DNA from: Hydrogenophaga sp.
GTDB taxonomy: Bacteria > Pseudomonadota > Gammaproteobacteria > Burkholderiales > Burkholderiaceae_C
Length of the DNA: 64,000 nucleotides
Reading direction: 5' to 3'
Assembly: GCF_025699295.1 (NCBI RefSeq)
Contig: NZ_JAILWB010000015.1
Location: 58,314-122,313 of the forward strand
Part shown: piece after piece, positions 43,054-51,792 of the stretch
Layout of the letters: the number at the start of each line of letters is the position of its first letter
Numbering within the stretch: the first letter of the stretch is position 1
Notes under the pieces: model-generated
Database searches by the model: none
What the model was told of the DNA's origin: nothing
What the model saw: the letters and a program-made list of their open reading frames with translations, nothing else
Program-made: the position numbers and the translations under genes

Positions 43054-44256
43054 ATGACCTTTGCCATCCCATTCGCCGACCGCCTCGGCAACGTCGAAAC
43101 CTCCGCCATCCGCGAACTCTTCAAGCTGCTGGGCAAACCCGGCATCATCAGTTTTGCTGGCGGCTTCCCCGACAGCGCGATGTTCGATGTGGACGGCATC
43201 CGCGAAGCGGTGAACGCAGCGCTGACCGAGGAAGCCGGCGGCGCCTTGCAGTACGGTGCCACCGAGGGCTACCAGCCGCTGCGCGAGCAGCTTGCCGCCT
43301 TCATGACCAGCAAGGGCGCGAAGGACGTGAGCGCGAACGACCTCATCGTCACCACCGGCAGCCAGCAGGGGCTGGACCTGCTGGGCAAGACGCTGATCTC
43401 GCCCGGCGACAAGGTCATCGTCGAAGGCCCGACCTTTCTCGCCACCATCCAGTGCTTCCGCCTCTATGGTGCCGAACTCATCAGCGCGCCGGTGGACGGC
43501 GACGGCGTGAAGACCGACGAACTGGAAAAGCTCATCGCCGAGCACAAGCCGAAATTCGTCTACCTCATCCCCACCTTCGGCAACCCCAGCGGCGCCATGC
43601 TCAGCCTGGAGCGGCGCAAGGCCGTGCTGCAGATGGCGGTGAAGCACGACACGCTGGTCGTGGAGGACGACCCGTATGGCGACCTGTACTTCGGCGCCGC
43701 GCCGCCGCCCAGCCTGCTCGCGCTCAGCGCCACCGTGCCCGGCAGCCGCGAGCGGCTGGTGCACTGCGGCTCCCTGAGCAAGGTGCTCAGCCCCGGCCTG
43801 CGCGTGGGCTGGATGGTGGGCCCGGCCGAGCTGCTGGCCAAGGCCACCATGTGCAAGCAGTTCAGCGACGCGCACACCAGCACCTTCGCGCAGGCCACCG
43901 CCGCGCAGTACCTCAAGGCTGGCCGCATGCCGGCCACGCTGGCCAGGGTGCGCAAGGTGTATGCCGAGCGCGCCACCACCATGGGCAACGCCTTGCGCCG
44001 CGAACTCGGCGACGCGATCGACTTCGTGCAGCCGCAGGGTGGCCTGTTTGTCTGGGCGCGCCTCACTGGCGCGGGCGGCAAGGTGAAGGACGGCGGCGAA
44101 CTCGCGAAACGCGCGATCGAAAAAGGCGTGGCCTTCGTGCCCGGTGCGCCGTTCTTCGCCAGCAACCCCGATCTGTCCACCCTGCGCCTGTCCTTCGCCA
44201 CCGTGGGGCTGGAGAAGATCGAGGAAGGGGTGGGGCGGTTGGGGCAGGCGGTGTGA
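43054..44256 (+). CDS. Aminotransferase-like PLP-dependent protein (class I/II, 2-aminoadipate type)
   Basis: The 400-residue protein has class I/II aminotransferase signatures: ISFAGGFPDSAMFD, ALQYGATEGYQPLREQ, TTGSQQGLDLLGKTL, the cofactor Asp region VEDDPYGDLYF and the PLP-lysine segment GSLSKVLSPGLRVGWM. This pattern fits 2-aminoadipate/aromatic aminotransferases related to LysN and to the MocR effector domain, without a DNA-binding domain. ATG 43054 is used; the open frame extends to 43012 without support. The substrate is not assigned. Confidence 0.88.
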   Translation: MTFAIPFADRLGNVETSAIRELFKLLGKPGIISFAGGFPDSAMFDVDGIREAVNAALTEEAGGALQYGATEGYQPLREQLAAFMTSKGAKDVSANDLIVTTGSQQGLDLLGKTLISPGDKVIVEGPTFLATIQCFRLYGAELISAPVDGDGVKTDELEKLIAEHKPKFVYLIPTFGNPSGAMLSLERRKAVLQMAVKHDTLVVEDDPYGDLYFGAAPPPSLLALSATVPGSRERLVHCGSLSKVLSPGLRVGWMVGPAELLAKATMCKQFSDAHTSTFAQATAAQYLKAGRMPATLARVRKVYAERATTMGNALRRELGDAIDFVQPQGGLFVWARLTGAGGKVKDGGELAKRAIEKGVAFVPGAPFFASNPDLSTLRLSFATVGLEKIEEGVGRLGQAV

Positions 44257-44277
44257 GCTGCGGGTGGCCGCAGGGCG

Positions 44278-44796
44278 TCAGCCAGACCGTTTCTTGGTGT
44301 GGCCCTCGGCCTTTTTCACTTCCAGCCGTTCCGCCGCGGCAATGGTCAGGGCTTCTTCCAGCGCCGTGATGGCCATGGTCATTTCCCTGCGAAAGATCGG
44401 TGCGGCTTTCTTCGCGTTGCTCAGTACGGGCCCGGTGCGGCCCGGGTCGATTTCGCTGCCGTAGCGCTTCCTGCCCACGTGGCGAAAGCCTCGCAGGTCA
44501 TCCAGAAGTTCGCGCAGTTCCTCGCTGATCAAGGGGTCGCGTGTCGGCGTGGCCGCTGCTGCGGTCTTGATCAACCTGGCGTGATAGGCCGCATCCTGTT
44601 CCATGGGCGGGTCCGTTCGCTTGAGCACCGCCTCCAGAATGGTCTCCATGCCGGTATAGACGCTGTTGACCGTGGCGCCCGCCAGTTTCACGTACGCCCA
44701 ATCTCCAGCGTCCGGGTTGTTCGCTTCCCATCGTTCGAACTCGCCGAGTTCCTTTTCGAGTTTGGCCATTTCGGCATCGAAATCCCGTTTAAGCAT
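44278..44796 (-). CDS. HEPN-like protein, candidate toxin partner
   Basis: The 172-residue, mostly helical protein has the HepT/HEPN-like block LLDDLRGFRHVGRKRYG (Arg102, Arg105-His106, Tyr112), resembling the R-x-x-R-H active-site segment of HEPN ribonucleases. It is encoded just after an HTH-nucleotidyltransferase gene and overlaps it by eight bases. In MNT/HEPN modules the nucleotidyltransferase modifies the HEPN tyrosine to silence it; Tyr112 would be the candidate site. The match to HEPN is by motif and context only, so a non-toxic role is possible. Confidence 0.65.
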   Translation of the reverse strand: MLKRDFDAEMAKLEKELGEFERWEANNPDAGDWAYVKLAGATVNSVYTGMETILEAVLKRTDPPMEQDAAYHARLIKTAAAATPTRDPLISEELRELLDDLRGFRHVGRKRYGSEIDPGRTGPVLSNAKKAAPIFRREMTMAITALEEALTIAAAERLEVKKAEGHTKKRSG

Positions 44797-45358
44797 GCAA
44801 GCTTTCCTGGATGCGGGCGAAGGCATCGCGTCCGATGGTTTCTTCGGCCACCACGTCCAGTGGCAAGGTGAGGCGCTCGGTCAGCGTTTCGGAGATCGCG
44901 CGCATCACCCCCAGCGGCCCGGGGTCGGTGATCAGCAGATCGATGTCGGAATGTGGTGTGGTCTTGCCCGTTTTCATCGAACCGAAGAGCTTGAGCCTCA
45001 CCCCCTTCTTTTTCATGGCCGCGATGATCGCGCGCGCCTCTTGCCTGCCCAGGCGCAGACGTTCCCTGGCTTTGCGTTGCGCATCCGCATCCGGTTGGTA
45101 GAGCGAGAGCCTGGGTTTGGTGGGCCTGCCCCTGGGCAACCTGGGATCGGCCACATCCGAGGGAATGAGCCACATCGTCATCGGCCCCAGGGTCTGCTGT
45201 GTGGCCCCCTGGATTCGGCCCGCGCGGCACAGCTGCCGCACGCGCTCGGCGCTGATGCCGTGGGCCCTGGCGTACTCGGCTGGCGAGAGCATGGACGCAG
45301 GAACACCCGGACCACCGGGAGCGGGGGTGGCGTGGGGAGCTGTTCGAGTCGGCACCAT
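44789..45358 (-). CDS. Nucleotidyltransferase with N-terminal HTH domain, candidate antitoxin
   Basis: The 189-residue protein has a helix-turn-helix at about 25-50 (SPAEYARAHGISAERVRQLC), a basic linker, and a C-terminal minimal nucleotidyltransferase domain with FGSMKTGKTTPHSDIDLLI: the Gly126-Ser127 loop and Asp138 and Asp140. An HTH fused to this domain suggests that it both represses its own promoter and modifies its partner. A TACAAT -10 element ends seven bases before ATG 45358, so its mRNA may have no leader. It is divergent from the imuA cassette. Confidence 0.72.
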   Translation of the reverse strand: MVPTRTAPHATPAPGGPGVPASMLSPAEYARAHGISAERVRQLCRAGRIQGATQQTLGPMTMWLIPSDVADPRLPRGRPTKPRLSLYQPDADAQRKARERLRLGRQEARAIIAAMKKKGVRLKLFGSMKTGKTTPHSDIDLLITDPGPLGVMRAISETLTERLTLPLDVVAEETIGRDAFARIQESLHA

Positions 45359-45364
45359 GGTCAC

Positions 45365-45370
45365 ATTGTA
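45365..45370 (-). promoter_or_regulatory. -10 element of the nucleotidyltransferase/HEPN pair
   Basis: TACAAT on the minus strand, with a weak TTGTGG at a 16-base spacing. The predicted start of transcription falls on the A of ATG 45358, which would give a leaderless mRNA. Confidence 0.4.
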
Positions 45371-45428
45371 TGAAAAAGATAGAGCCCCACAATATTTTTC
45401 ATCCTGACAGGAGATCGACTTTCATATA

Positions 45429-45444
45429 CTGTACATGAATACAG
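45429..45444. promoter_or_regulatory. LexA (SOS) box upstream of imuA
   Basis: CTGTACATGAATACAG is a perfect CTGT-N8-ACAG LexA site. A TATACT -10-like element overlaps its left end. It lies between the divergent nucleotidyltransferase/HEPN pair and imuA-imuB-dnaE2. An ATG inside the box (45435) is in frame with imuA but is probably not used. Confidence 0.9.
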
Positions 45445-45464
45445 TATTTCGATCGTTTCCTGCC

Positions 45465-46250
45465 ATGCACCACGCCTCCACGCCTTTGCCCCCGCCACGC
45501 CCACCTGCGGGCGGCCTGCCGGCGGCCGTGGCTGCGGCACTCTGGCGGGCCGACCAGCTCGGTGCGCCGGTCTCGGCCGTGTGGCCCAGCGGCTTTGCCG
45601 CGCTGGACGCGCAGTTGCCCGGTGGCGGCTGGCCCGGCCATGGGCTGACCGAAATCCTCACGCCACACAGCGGCACGCTGGAATGGCGCCTGCTCGGGCC
45701 GGCGCTGCGCAGTGTCTGCGCCGCCGGCCAGCCGGTGGTGCTGGTCGGCCCGCCGTTGCCGCCGCATCTGCCGGGCCTGCGTTTCGAGGGCATCGCCGCG
45801 CGCCAGCTGGTCTGGGTGCGGGCCGACACGGCGGCCGAGCGCCTGTGGGCGGCCGAGCAGCTCATCAAGGCCCAGGCCTGCGGGGCGCTCGTGGCCTGGC
45901 TGCCGCAGGCGCGGGCGGAGCAGATCCGCCGTTTGCAGGTGCTCGCGGCCGGCTTTGATGCCCCGGTGTTCGTGTGCCGGCCCACGCGCGCCTTGCGCGA
46001 GTCGTCGGCCGCGCCACTGCGTGTGCAGGCCGCCGTGGGCCTGGACTGGGCGCTGCAGGTGCGCATCGCCAAGCGCAAGGGCCCGCCGCTGGACGACGCC
46101 CTGCACCTGGCTTCGGTGCCCGGGGCGCTGGCCGCCGTTCTTCCACCCCGGCTGGGCCAGCCCAGCCGGTGGTTCTACCGCGAAGCGATCGACCATGCTG
46201 TGGTCCGCCCTTCTGCCCAGCCCGAGCGCCGGCACAGCGCCGTCCATTGA
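45465..46250 (+). CDS. imuA: Translesion synthesis-associated protein ImuA
   Basis: The 261-residue protein is RecA/SulA-like without a complete Walker set. It has WPSGFAALDAQLPGGGWPGHGLTEILTP (given as WPSGFAALDAQL + PGGGWPGHGLTEIL) and EWRLLGPALRS, which are typical of ImuA. It supports the ImuB-DnaE2 mutagenic polymerase complex. ATG 45465 is chosen because the upstream ATG at 45435 lies within the LexA box, where transcription should begin. Its 3' end overlaps imuB by about 56 bases. Confidence 0.88.
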   Translation: MHHASTPLPPPRPPAGGLPAAVAAALWRADQLGAPVSAVWPSGFAALDAQLPGGGWPGHGLTEILTPHSGTLEWRLLGPALRSVCAAGQPVVLVGPPLPPHLPGLRFEGIAARQLVWVRADTAAERLWAAEQLIKAQACGALVAWLPQARAEQIRRLQVLAAGFDAPVFVCRPTRALRESSAAPLRVQAAVGLDWALQVRIAKRKGPPLDDALHLASVPGALAAVLPPRLGQPSRWFYREAIDHAVVRPSAQPERRHSAVH

Positions 46251-47502
46251 GCCCGCGCCGCAGCGCGCGCTGGCCACCTGGGCCCTGCAGTTCACGCCCC
46301 GGGTGGCCCTGGCCGACGAGGCTGTGCTCATGGAGGTGGAGGCCAGCGTGCGCCTGTTCGGGGGCCGCCACGCCCTGCGCGAGCGCGTGCAGGGCGAAGG
46401 CCGCGAAGTCGGCGTGGCGCGGCTGGCCTGGGCACCCAATGGCCTGGCCGCGCTCGCGCTGGCGCGCGCCGGCATCGGAAACGGCTTCCAGCGCCCGCTC
46501 GACGAACTGCTCGACACCCTGCCCATGGACACGCTGAGCGCCGTGCACCCGCACCGGCGCACGCTCGAACACATCGGCTGCCGCACGCTGGGCGACGTGC
46601 GCGCGCTGCCGCGCGGTGGCATCGCCCGGCGCTTCGATGCGCAACTGCTGCAGGCACTCGATCAGGTGTATGGGGCTGCGCCCGAGGCGCACGACTGGGT
46701 GGCGTTACCGGAAGTTTTCGAGGAACGGCTCGAGCTCATGGCGCGCGTGGAGCAGGCGCCGGCCCTGGTGTTCGGCGCACGGCGCCTGCTGCTCGTGCTC
46801 GGCGGCTGGCTGGCGGCGCGGCGCGCGGGCGTCACCGCCTTCACGCTGCGGTGGGCGCACGACGCGATGCGCGCGCGCGCGGCGGGCGAGGGTGGCGAGA
46901 TCACGATCCGCACGGCCGAGCCCACGCGCGACATCGAACACCTCAGCCGCCTGCTGGCCGAGCACCTGGCGCGGGTGCAACTGCTCGCGCCCGTGGGCGA
47001 CCTGGTGCTGGTGGCGACCGAGGTGCGGCCGCTGCACGACGTGAGTGCCTCGTTCCTGCCCGACACCGTGCGCCAGGGCGAAAAGCTCGGCCTGGTGCTG
47101 GAGCGGTTGTCTGCGCGGCTGGGGCCGCAGCGCGTGCTGCGTCCGGTGCTCTGCGAAGACCACCGGCCCGAATGGATGTGCCGCTGGCAGAACGCGGCAC
47201 TGCCGCTGCCGCGCCAGGAGACGCCGGGCACCGAACTGCCCCAGCCCGGCTTTCTGCTGCCGCTGCCGCTGCGCCTGCTGGTGCAGGACGACCACCCGGT
47301 CTACCACGGCCGCCTGATGCTGCTGCTCGGGCCTCAGCGTGTGGAAGGTGGCTGGTGGGACCGCGTCGAGGACACCGGCCTCGTCCGCAACGTGGCGCGC
47401 GACTACTGGGTGGCGCTGTCGGCCGAGGCGGGCGTGCTGTGGGTGTTCCAGACCCGGCTGGACGGTGCGCCCGCGTGGTACCTGCATGGGCATTTCGCAT
47501 GA
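46195..47502 (+). CDS. imuB: Translesion synthesis-associated Y-family-like protein ImuB
   Basis: The 435-residue protein has the Y-family polymerase layout but lacks the acidic catalytic pair, as expected for ImuB, which is an inactive adaptor. Visible blocks are LMEVEASVRLFGGRHALRER, GCRTLGDVRALPRGG and a long C-terminal region with RPVLCEDHRPEW. It bridges the beta clamp, ImuA and DnaE2. The start at 46195 lies within the imuA 3' end; an open frame extends further upstream but would duplicate imuA sequence. It overlaps dnaE2 by four bases. Confidence 0.87.
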   Translation: MLWSALLPSPSAGTAPSIEPAPQRALATWALQFTPRVALADEAVLMEVEASVRLFGGRHALRERVQGEGREVGVARLAWAPNGLAALALARAGIGNGFQRPLDELLDTLPMDTLSAVHPHRRTLEHIGCRTLGDVRALPRGGIARRFDAQLLQALDQVYGAAPEAHDWVALPEVFEERLELMARVEQAPALVFGARRLLLVLGGWLAARRAGVTAFTLRWAHDAMRARAAGEGGEITIRTAEPTRDIEHLSRLLAEHLARVQLLAPVGDLVLVATEVRPLHDVSASFLPDTVRQGEKLGLVLERLSARLGPQRVLRPVLCEDHRPEWMCRWQNAALPLPRQETPGTELPQPGFLLPLPLRLLVQDDHPVYHGRLMLLLGPQRVEGGWWDRVEDTGLVRNVARDYWVALSAEAGVLWVFQTRLDGAPAWYLHGHFA

Positions 47503-50500
47503 GCACCCCCGCCGTCCTGCCCGACTGCGCCGAGCTGCGGTGCCTCTCCAACTTCAGCTTCCTGCGCGGTGCCAGCCACCCCGAGGAACTGGTGGAGCGT
47601 GCGGCGGTGCTGGGCTACCGCGCACTGGCCATGGTGGACGAGTGCTCGCTGGCAGGCGTGGTGCGCGCGCACGTGGCCGCGAAGAAGCATGAACTCAAGC
47701 TGCTGATCGGCAGCCAGTTCCAGGTGCGGTGCGACGCGCCCTTCACCCTGGTCGTGCTGGCGTGCAACCTCAACGGCTACGGCAATCTGTGCGAGTTCAT
47801 CACGCGCCTGCGCCGCGCCTCGGCCAAAAAGGGCACCTACCGCCTGACGCTGGGCGCCATCGATGCCGAGGCACTGGTCGACTGCGTGGTGATCGCGGTG
47901 CCCGGCGCCACCTGCGATCAGGGCCAGGTGGACACCATCGCGCGCTGGCTGCTGCAGCATTTCCTGGGCCGTTGCTGGCTGGGCGTGGAGCAGCTGTGCC
48001 GCTTCGACGACGAGGTGCGCCTGCACCGCCTGCGCCAGAGCAGCGAACTCACGGCCGTGCCGCTGGTGGCCGTGGGCGACGTGCAGATGCACGTGCGTTC
48101 GCGCAAGCCCTTGCACGACGTGCTTACCGCCATTCGCATCGGCCAGCCGCTCACCGAGTGCGGCTTCGCGCTGGCGCCCAATGCCGAGCAGCGGCTGCGC
48201 TTGCGTTCGACGCTGGCCAGCCTCTACCCCCCTGAACTGCTGGCCGAGACGCTCGCGGTGGCCGCGCGTTGCGGGTTCTCGCTCGACGAGTTGCGCTACC
48301 AGTACCCGAGCGAGGTGATTCCCGAAGGGGAAACGCCGCAGAGCCATCTGCGTCGACTGGTCGAGGAGGGAGCCCGCAGGCGATGGCCGCAAGGCACGCC
48401 CGCGAAATTCGCGAAGCAGATCGAACACGAGCTCGAACTGATCGCCGACAAGGCCTACGAGCACTACTTCCTGACGGTGTACGACATCGTGGCCTTCGCG
48501 CGCTCGAAAAACATCCTCTGCCAGGGCCGTGGTTCGGCGGCCAACAGCGTGGTCTGCTACTGCCTGGGCATCACCGAGGTGGACCCGGGGCGCACGGGTC
48601 TGCTGTTCGAGCGCTTCATCTCGCGCGAACGCGACGAGCCGCCCGACATCGACGTGGACTTCGAGCACGAGCGGCGTGAGGAGGTCATCCAGTACCTCTA
48701 CAAAAAGTACGGCCGCGAACGCGCCGCGCTCACCGCCGCCGTCATCAGCTACCGCCCGCGCAGCGCCTTGCGGGACGTGGGCAAGGCGCTGGGGTTCGAG
48801 GCAGGTACGCTGGACGTCCTGGCCAGGCAGTCGCGCTGGTGGGATGGCCACGGCATCGCGCCGCAGCGGCTGCTGGAGGCCGGGCTCGACCCGGAACAGC
48901 TCCAGGTGCGCCAGTTGCTGGAACACACCTCCACGCTCATGGGTTTTCCGCGCCACCTCTCGCAGCACACCGGCGGCTTCGTGCTCACGCAGTTGCCGCT
49001 CTCGCGCCTGGTGCCGATCGAGAACGCCACCATGCAGGACCGCACCGTCATCGAATGGGACAAGGACGATCTCGACGCGCTGGGTCTGCTCAAGGTGGAC
49101 GTGCTGGCGCTGGGCATGCTGACCGCGTTGCGCAAGGCCATGGCGCTCATCGGTGAGCGCCGGGGGCGACCCTTCGCGATGCAGGAGATCCCCGAAGGCG
49201 ACAACCCCACCTACGACATGATCTGCGCCGCCGACACCGTGGGCGTGTTCCAGATCGAGAGCCGCGCGCAGATGAGCATGCTGCCGCGCCTGAAGCCGCG
49301 TTCGTACTACGACCTCGTGATCGAGGTGGCGCTGGTGCGGCCTGGTCCCATCCAGGGTGGTGCGGTGCATCCCTACCTGAACCGGCGGCAGGGCAAGGTG
49401 CCAGTGAGCTATCCCGGCCCGGAGTTGGAGGAAGCATTGGGGCGAACGCTGGGTGTCCCCATCTTTCAGGAGCAGTGCATGCAGATCGCTGTGCTCGCCG
49501 CCGGCTTCACGCCCGGCGAGGCCGATGGCCTGCGCCGCGCCATGGCCGCCTGGAAGCGCCATGGCAACCTGCACAAGTACCAGGAACGGCTCGTCAACGG
49601 CATGACCGATCGCGGCTACGAACTGGAATTCGCGCAAGGCGTGTTCGAACAGATCAAGGGCTTTTCCAGCTACGGCTTCCCCGAAAGCCACGCCGCCAGC
49701 TTCGCGCTGCTGGTCTATGTAAGTGCGTGGATCAAATGCCACCACCCGGCGGAATTTCTGGTGGCCTTGCTCAACAGCCAGCCCATGGGTTTCTACACAC
49801 CGAGCCAGCTCGTGCAGGACGCCAAACGCCATGGTGTGGAAGTGCGCCCCGTCGACGTGCTCCACAGCCAATGGGAGAGCACGATTGAAGTGCCTGACCC
49901 CCTCTGCCTCGGGGAGAGGGCCCGCGCGCCCACCCAGCCTGTTGTCCGCCTGGGCCTGCACCTGATCAGCGGTCTCGGCAAGCAAGCGGCCCAACGCATC
50001 ATGGCCGCGCGCGAACAACAGCCCTTTCATGGCGCACAGGACCTCGCCAGCCGCGCCGGCCTGGACCAACCCCAGATGAAAGCACTCGCCGCCGCCGACG
50101 CACTCATGGGCCTGAGCGGCCACCGCCGCCAGCAGGTGTGGGACGCCGCCGCACTGCGAACGGCGCCCGCGCTGCTCAAGGGCGCACCCGTGGACGAAGC
50201 CCCGCTGGCCTTGCCCGCCGCACCCGAAGGCGAAGCCATCGTATGGGACTACGCCAGCACCGGCCTCACCCTGCGCCGCCACCCGCTGGCCCTGCTGCGC
50301 GATGAATTGCAGAAGCGCCGGCTCATGACCGCCGAGGAACTCCGGGACGCGCCCAACGGCCGCCTCGTGCGCCACTGCGGCATCGTCACCTTGCGCCAGC
50401 AGCCGGGCACCGCATCGGGTGTGGTGTTCGTGAGTCTGGAAGACGAAACCGGCGTGGTGCAGGTCATCGTGTGGCGCCGCATCCGCGAACGCCAGCGCGC

Positions 50501-50642
50501 GGTGCTGTCAGGGGCACGCCTGCTGGCGGTGCGCGGCGTGTGGCAACGCGAGGGCGAGGCCACGAACCTGATCGCCGGTCACCTGGAAGACCTCACGCCA
50601 CTGCTCAACGGCCTGTCGACGGTGAGCCGGGATTTTCATTGA
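47499..50642 (+). CDS. dnaE2: Error-prone DNA polymerase DnaE2
   Basis: The 1047-residue C-family polymerase has an N-terminal PHP domain (LRCLSNFSFLRGASHPEEL, given as LSNFSFLRGASHPEEL), a palm with PDIDVDFEHERREEVIQYLY, fingers (KWKRHGNL-like AAWKRHGNLHKYQ) and a C-terminal OB fold. It copies damaged templates in the SOS response. Residues near 800 (PDPLCLGERARAP) come from a palindromic insertion. The four-base overlap with imuB and the LexA box upstream of imuA place it in one SOS operon. Confidence 0.93.
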   Translation: MSTPAVLPDCAELRCLSNFSFLRGASHPEELVERAAVLGYRALAMVDECSLAGVVRAHVAAKKHELKLLIGSQFQVRCDAPFTLVVLACNLNGYGNLCEFITRLRRASAKKGTYRLTLGAIDAEALVDCVVIAVPGATCDQGQVDTIARWLLQHFLGRCWLGVEQLCRFDDEVRLHRLRQSSELTAVPLVAVGDVQMHVRSRKPLHDVLTAIRIGQPLTECGFALAPNAEQRLRLRSTLASLYPPELLAETLAVAARCGFSLDELRYQYPSEVIPEGETPQSHLRRLVEEGARRRWPQGTPAKFAKQIEHELELIADKAYEHYFLTVYDIVAFARSKNILCQGRGSAANSVVCYCLGITEVDPGRTGLLFERFISRERDEPPDIDVDFEHERREEVIQYLYKKYGRERAALTAAVISYRPRSALRDVGKALGFEAGTLDVLARQSRWWDGHGIAPQRLLEAGLDPEQLQVRQLLEHTSTLMGFPRHLSQHTGGFVLTQLPLSRLVPIENATMQDRTVIEWDKDDLDALGLLKVDVLALGMLTALRKAMALIGERRGRPFAMQEIPEGDNPTYDMICAADTVGVFQIESRAQMSMLPRLKPRSYYDLVIEVALVRPGPIQGGAVHPYLNRRQGKVPVSYPGPELEEALGRTLGVPIFQEQCMQIAVLAAGFTPGEADGLRRAMAAWKRHGNLHKYQERLVNGMTDRGYELEFAQGVFEQIKGFSSYGFPESHAASFALLVYVSAWIKCHHPAEFLVALLNSQPMGFYTPSQLVQDAKRHGVEVRPVDVLHSQWESTIEVPDPLCLGERARAPTQPVVRLGLHLISGLGKQAAQRIMAAREQQPFHGAQDLASRAGLDQPQMKALAAADALMGLSGHRRQQVWDAAALRTAPALLKGAPVDEAPLALPAAPEGEAIVWDYASTGLTLRRHPLALLRDELQKRRLMTAEELRDAPNGRLVRHCGIVTLRQQPGTASGVVFVSLEDETGVVQVIVWRRIRERQRAVLSGARLLAVRGVWQREGEATNLIAGHLEDLTPLLNGLSTVSRDFH
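49900..49922. repeat. Small palindromic insertion read in frame within dnaE2
   Basis: CCCTCTGCCTCGGGGAGAGGG forms six-base arms (CCCTCT and AGAGGG). The translated peptide PLCLGERARA interrupts the usual run from the palm to the helical region and looks foreign to DnaE2. The exact limits are uncertain. Confidence 0.5.
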
Positions 50643-50662
50643 AGCACGGAGAGAATGAGGCC

Positions 50663-51252
50663 ATGGCTTCGGTGGCTGCCATCCTCAAAGATGTCCGGAC
50701 CTGCACGCTGTGTGCCGGGCACCTGCCGCTGGGTCCGCGCCCGGTGCTGCAGTTTCACCCCGCTGCGCGCATCCTCATTGCTGGCCAGGCGCCGGGCCGC
50801 AAGGTCCACGCCTCGGGTGTGCCGTTCGATGACGCCAGCGGCGCGCGCCTGCGCGACTGGCTGGGTTTGTCGCAAGAGGTGTTCTACGACCTCCGGCGCA
50901 TCGCGATACTGCCGATGGGGTTTTGCTACCCCGGCACGGGCCGCTCGGGCGACCTGCCACCGCGCCCCGAATGCGCACAAACCTGGCGACCGATTCTGGT
51001 GCCGCAGTTGCGCCAGTTGCGGCTGACGGTGGCCGTGGGCCGTTACGCGATGGCACACCACTTGCCTGAGGAGAGCGGTTCAATCGCCGAAGCATTGCTC
51101 CGCTGGCGGGATCATGGAACCGACCCGCGGCTCATGCCGCTGCCCCATCCGAGTCCGCGCAACAACCTCTGGCTGGCCCGTCATCCGTGGTTCGAGCGCG
51201 AGCTGATCCCGTTGCTGCGCCAGCGCGTGGCCGAGGCGCTGTCGGAGGGGGA

Positions 51253-51271
<19 letters not shown>
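50663..51271 (+). CDS. Uracil-DNA glycosylase family protein
   Basis: The 202-residue protein has the family 4/5-type blocks VRTCTLC, LIAGQAPGRKVHASGVPFDD and the C-terminal PLPHPSPRNN. Two early cysteines may bind a metal cluster with partners that are not obvious. It may remove uracil or another damaged base; the substrate is not proved. ATG 50663 is preceded by GAGAATGAGG and lies about 20 bases after dnaE2, so it may be read through from the SOS operon. Its 3' end overlaps that of the convergent EVE gene by 19 bases. Confidence 0.8.
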
Positions 51272-51723
<452 letters not shown>

Positions 51724-51792
51724 CGCGCCATTGTGCGACGGCGCAGGTTCCCCGGGGAGGCGGTGGGGATCACCGCCCGGGTGGCGGCTTCC

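Noticed and set aside
45712..46194. N-terminal extension of ImuB
   Set aside because: It overlaps imuA in another frame; ImuA family signatures support the other reading.
46851..47498. N-terminal extension of DnaE2
   Set aside because: It overlaps imuB; the PHP domain starts at 47499.
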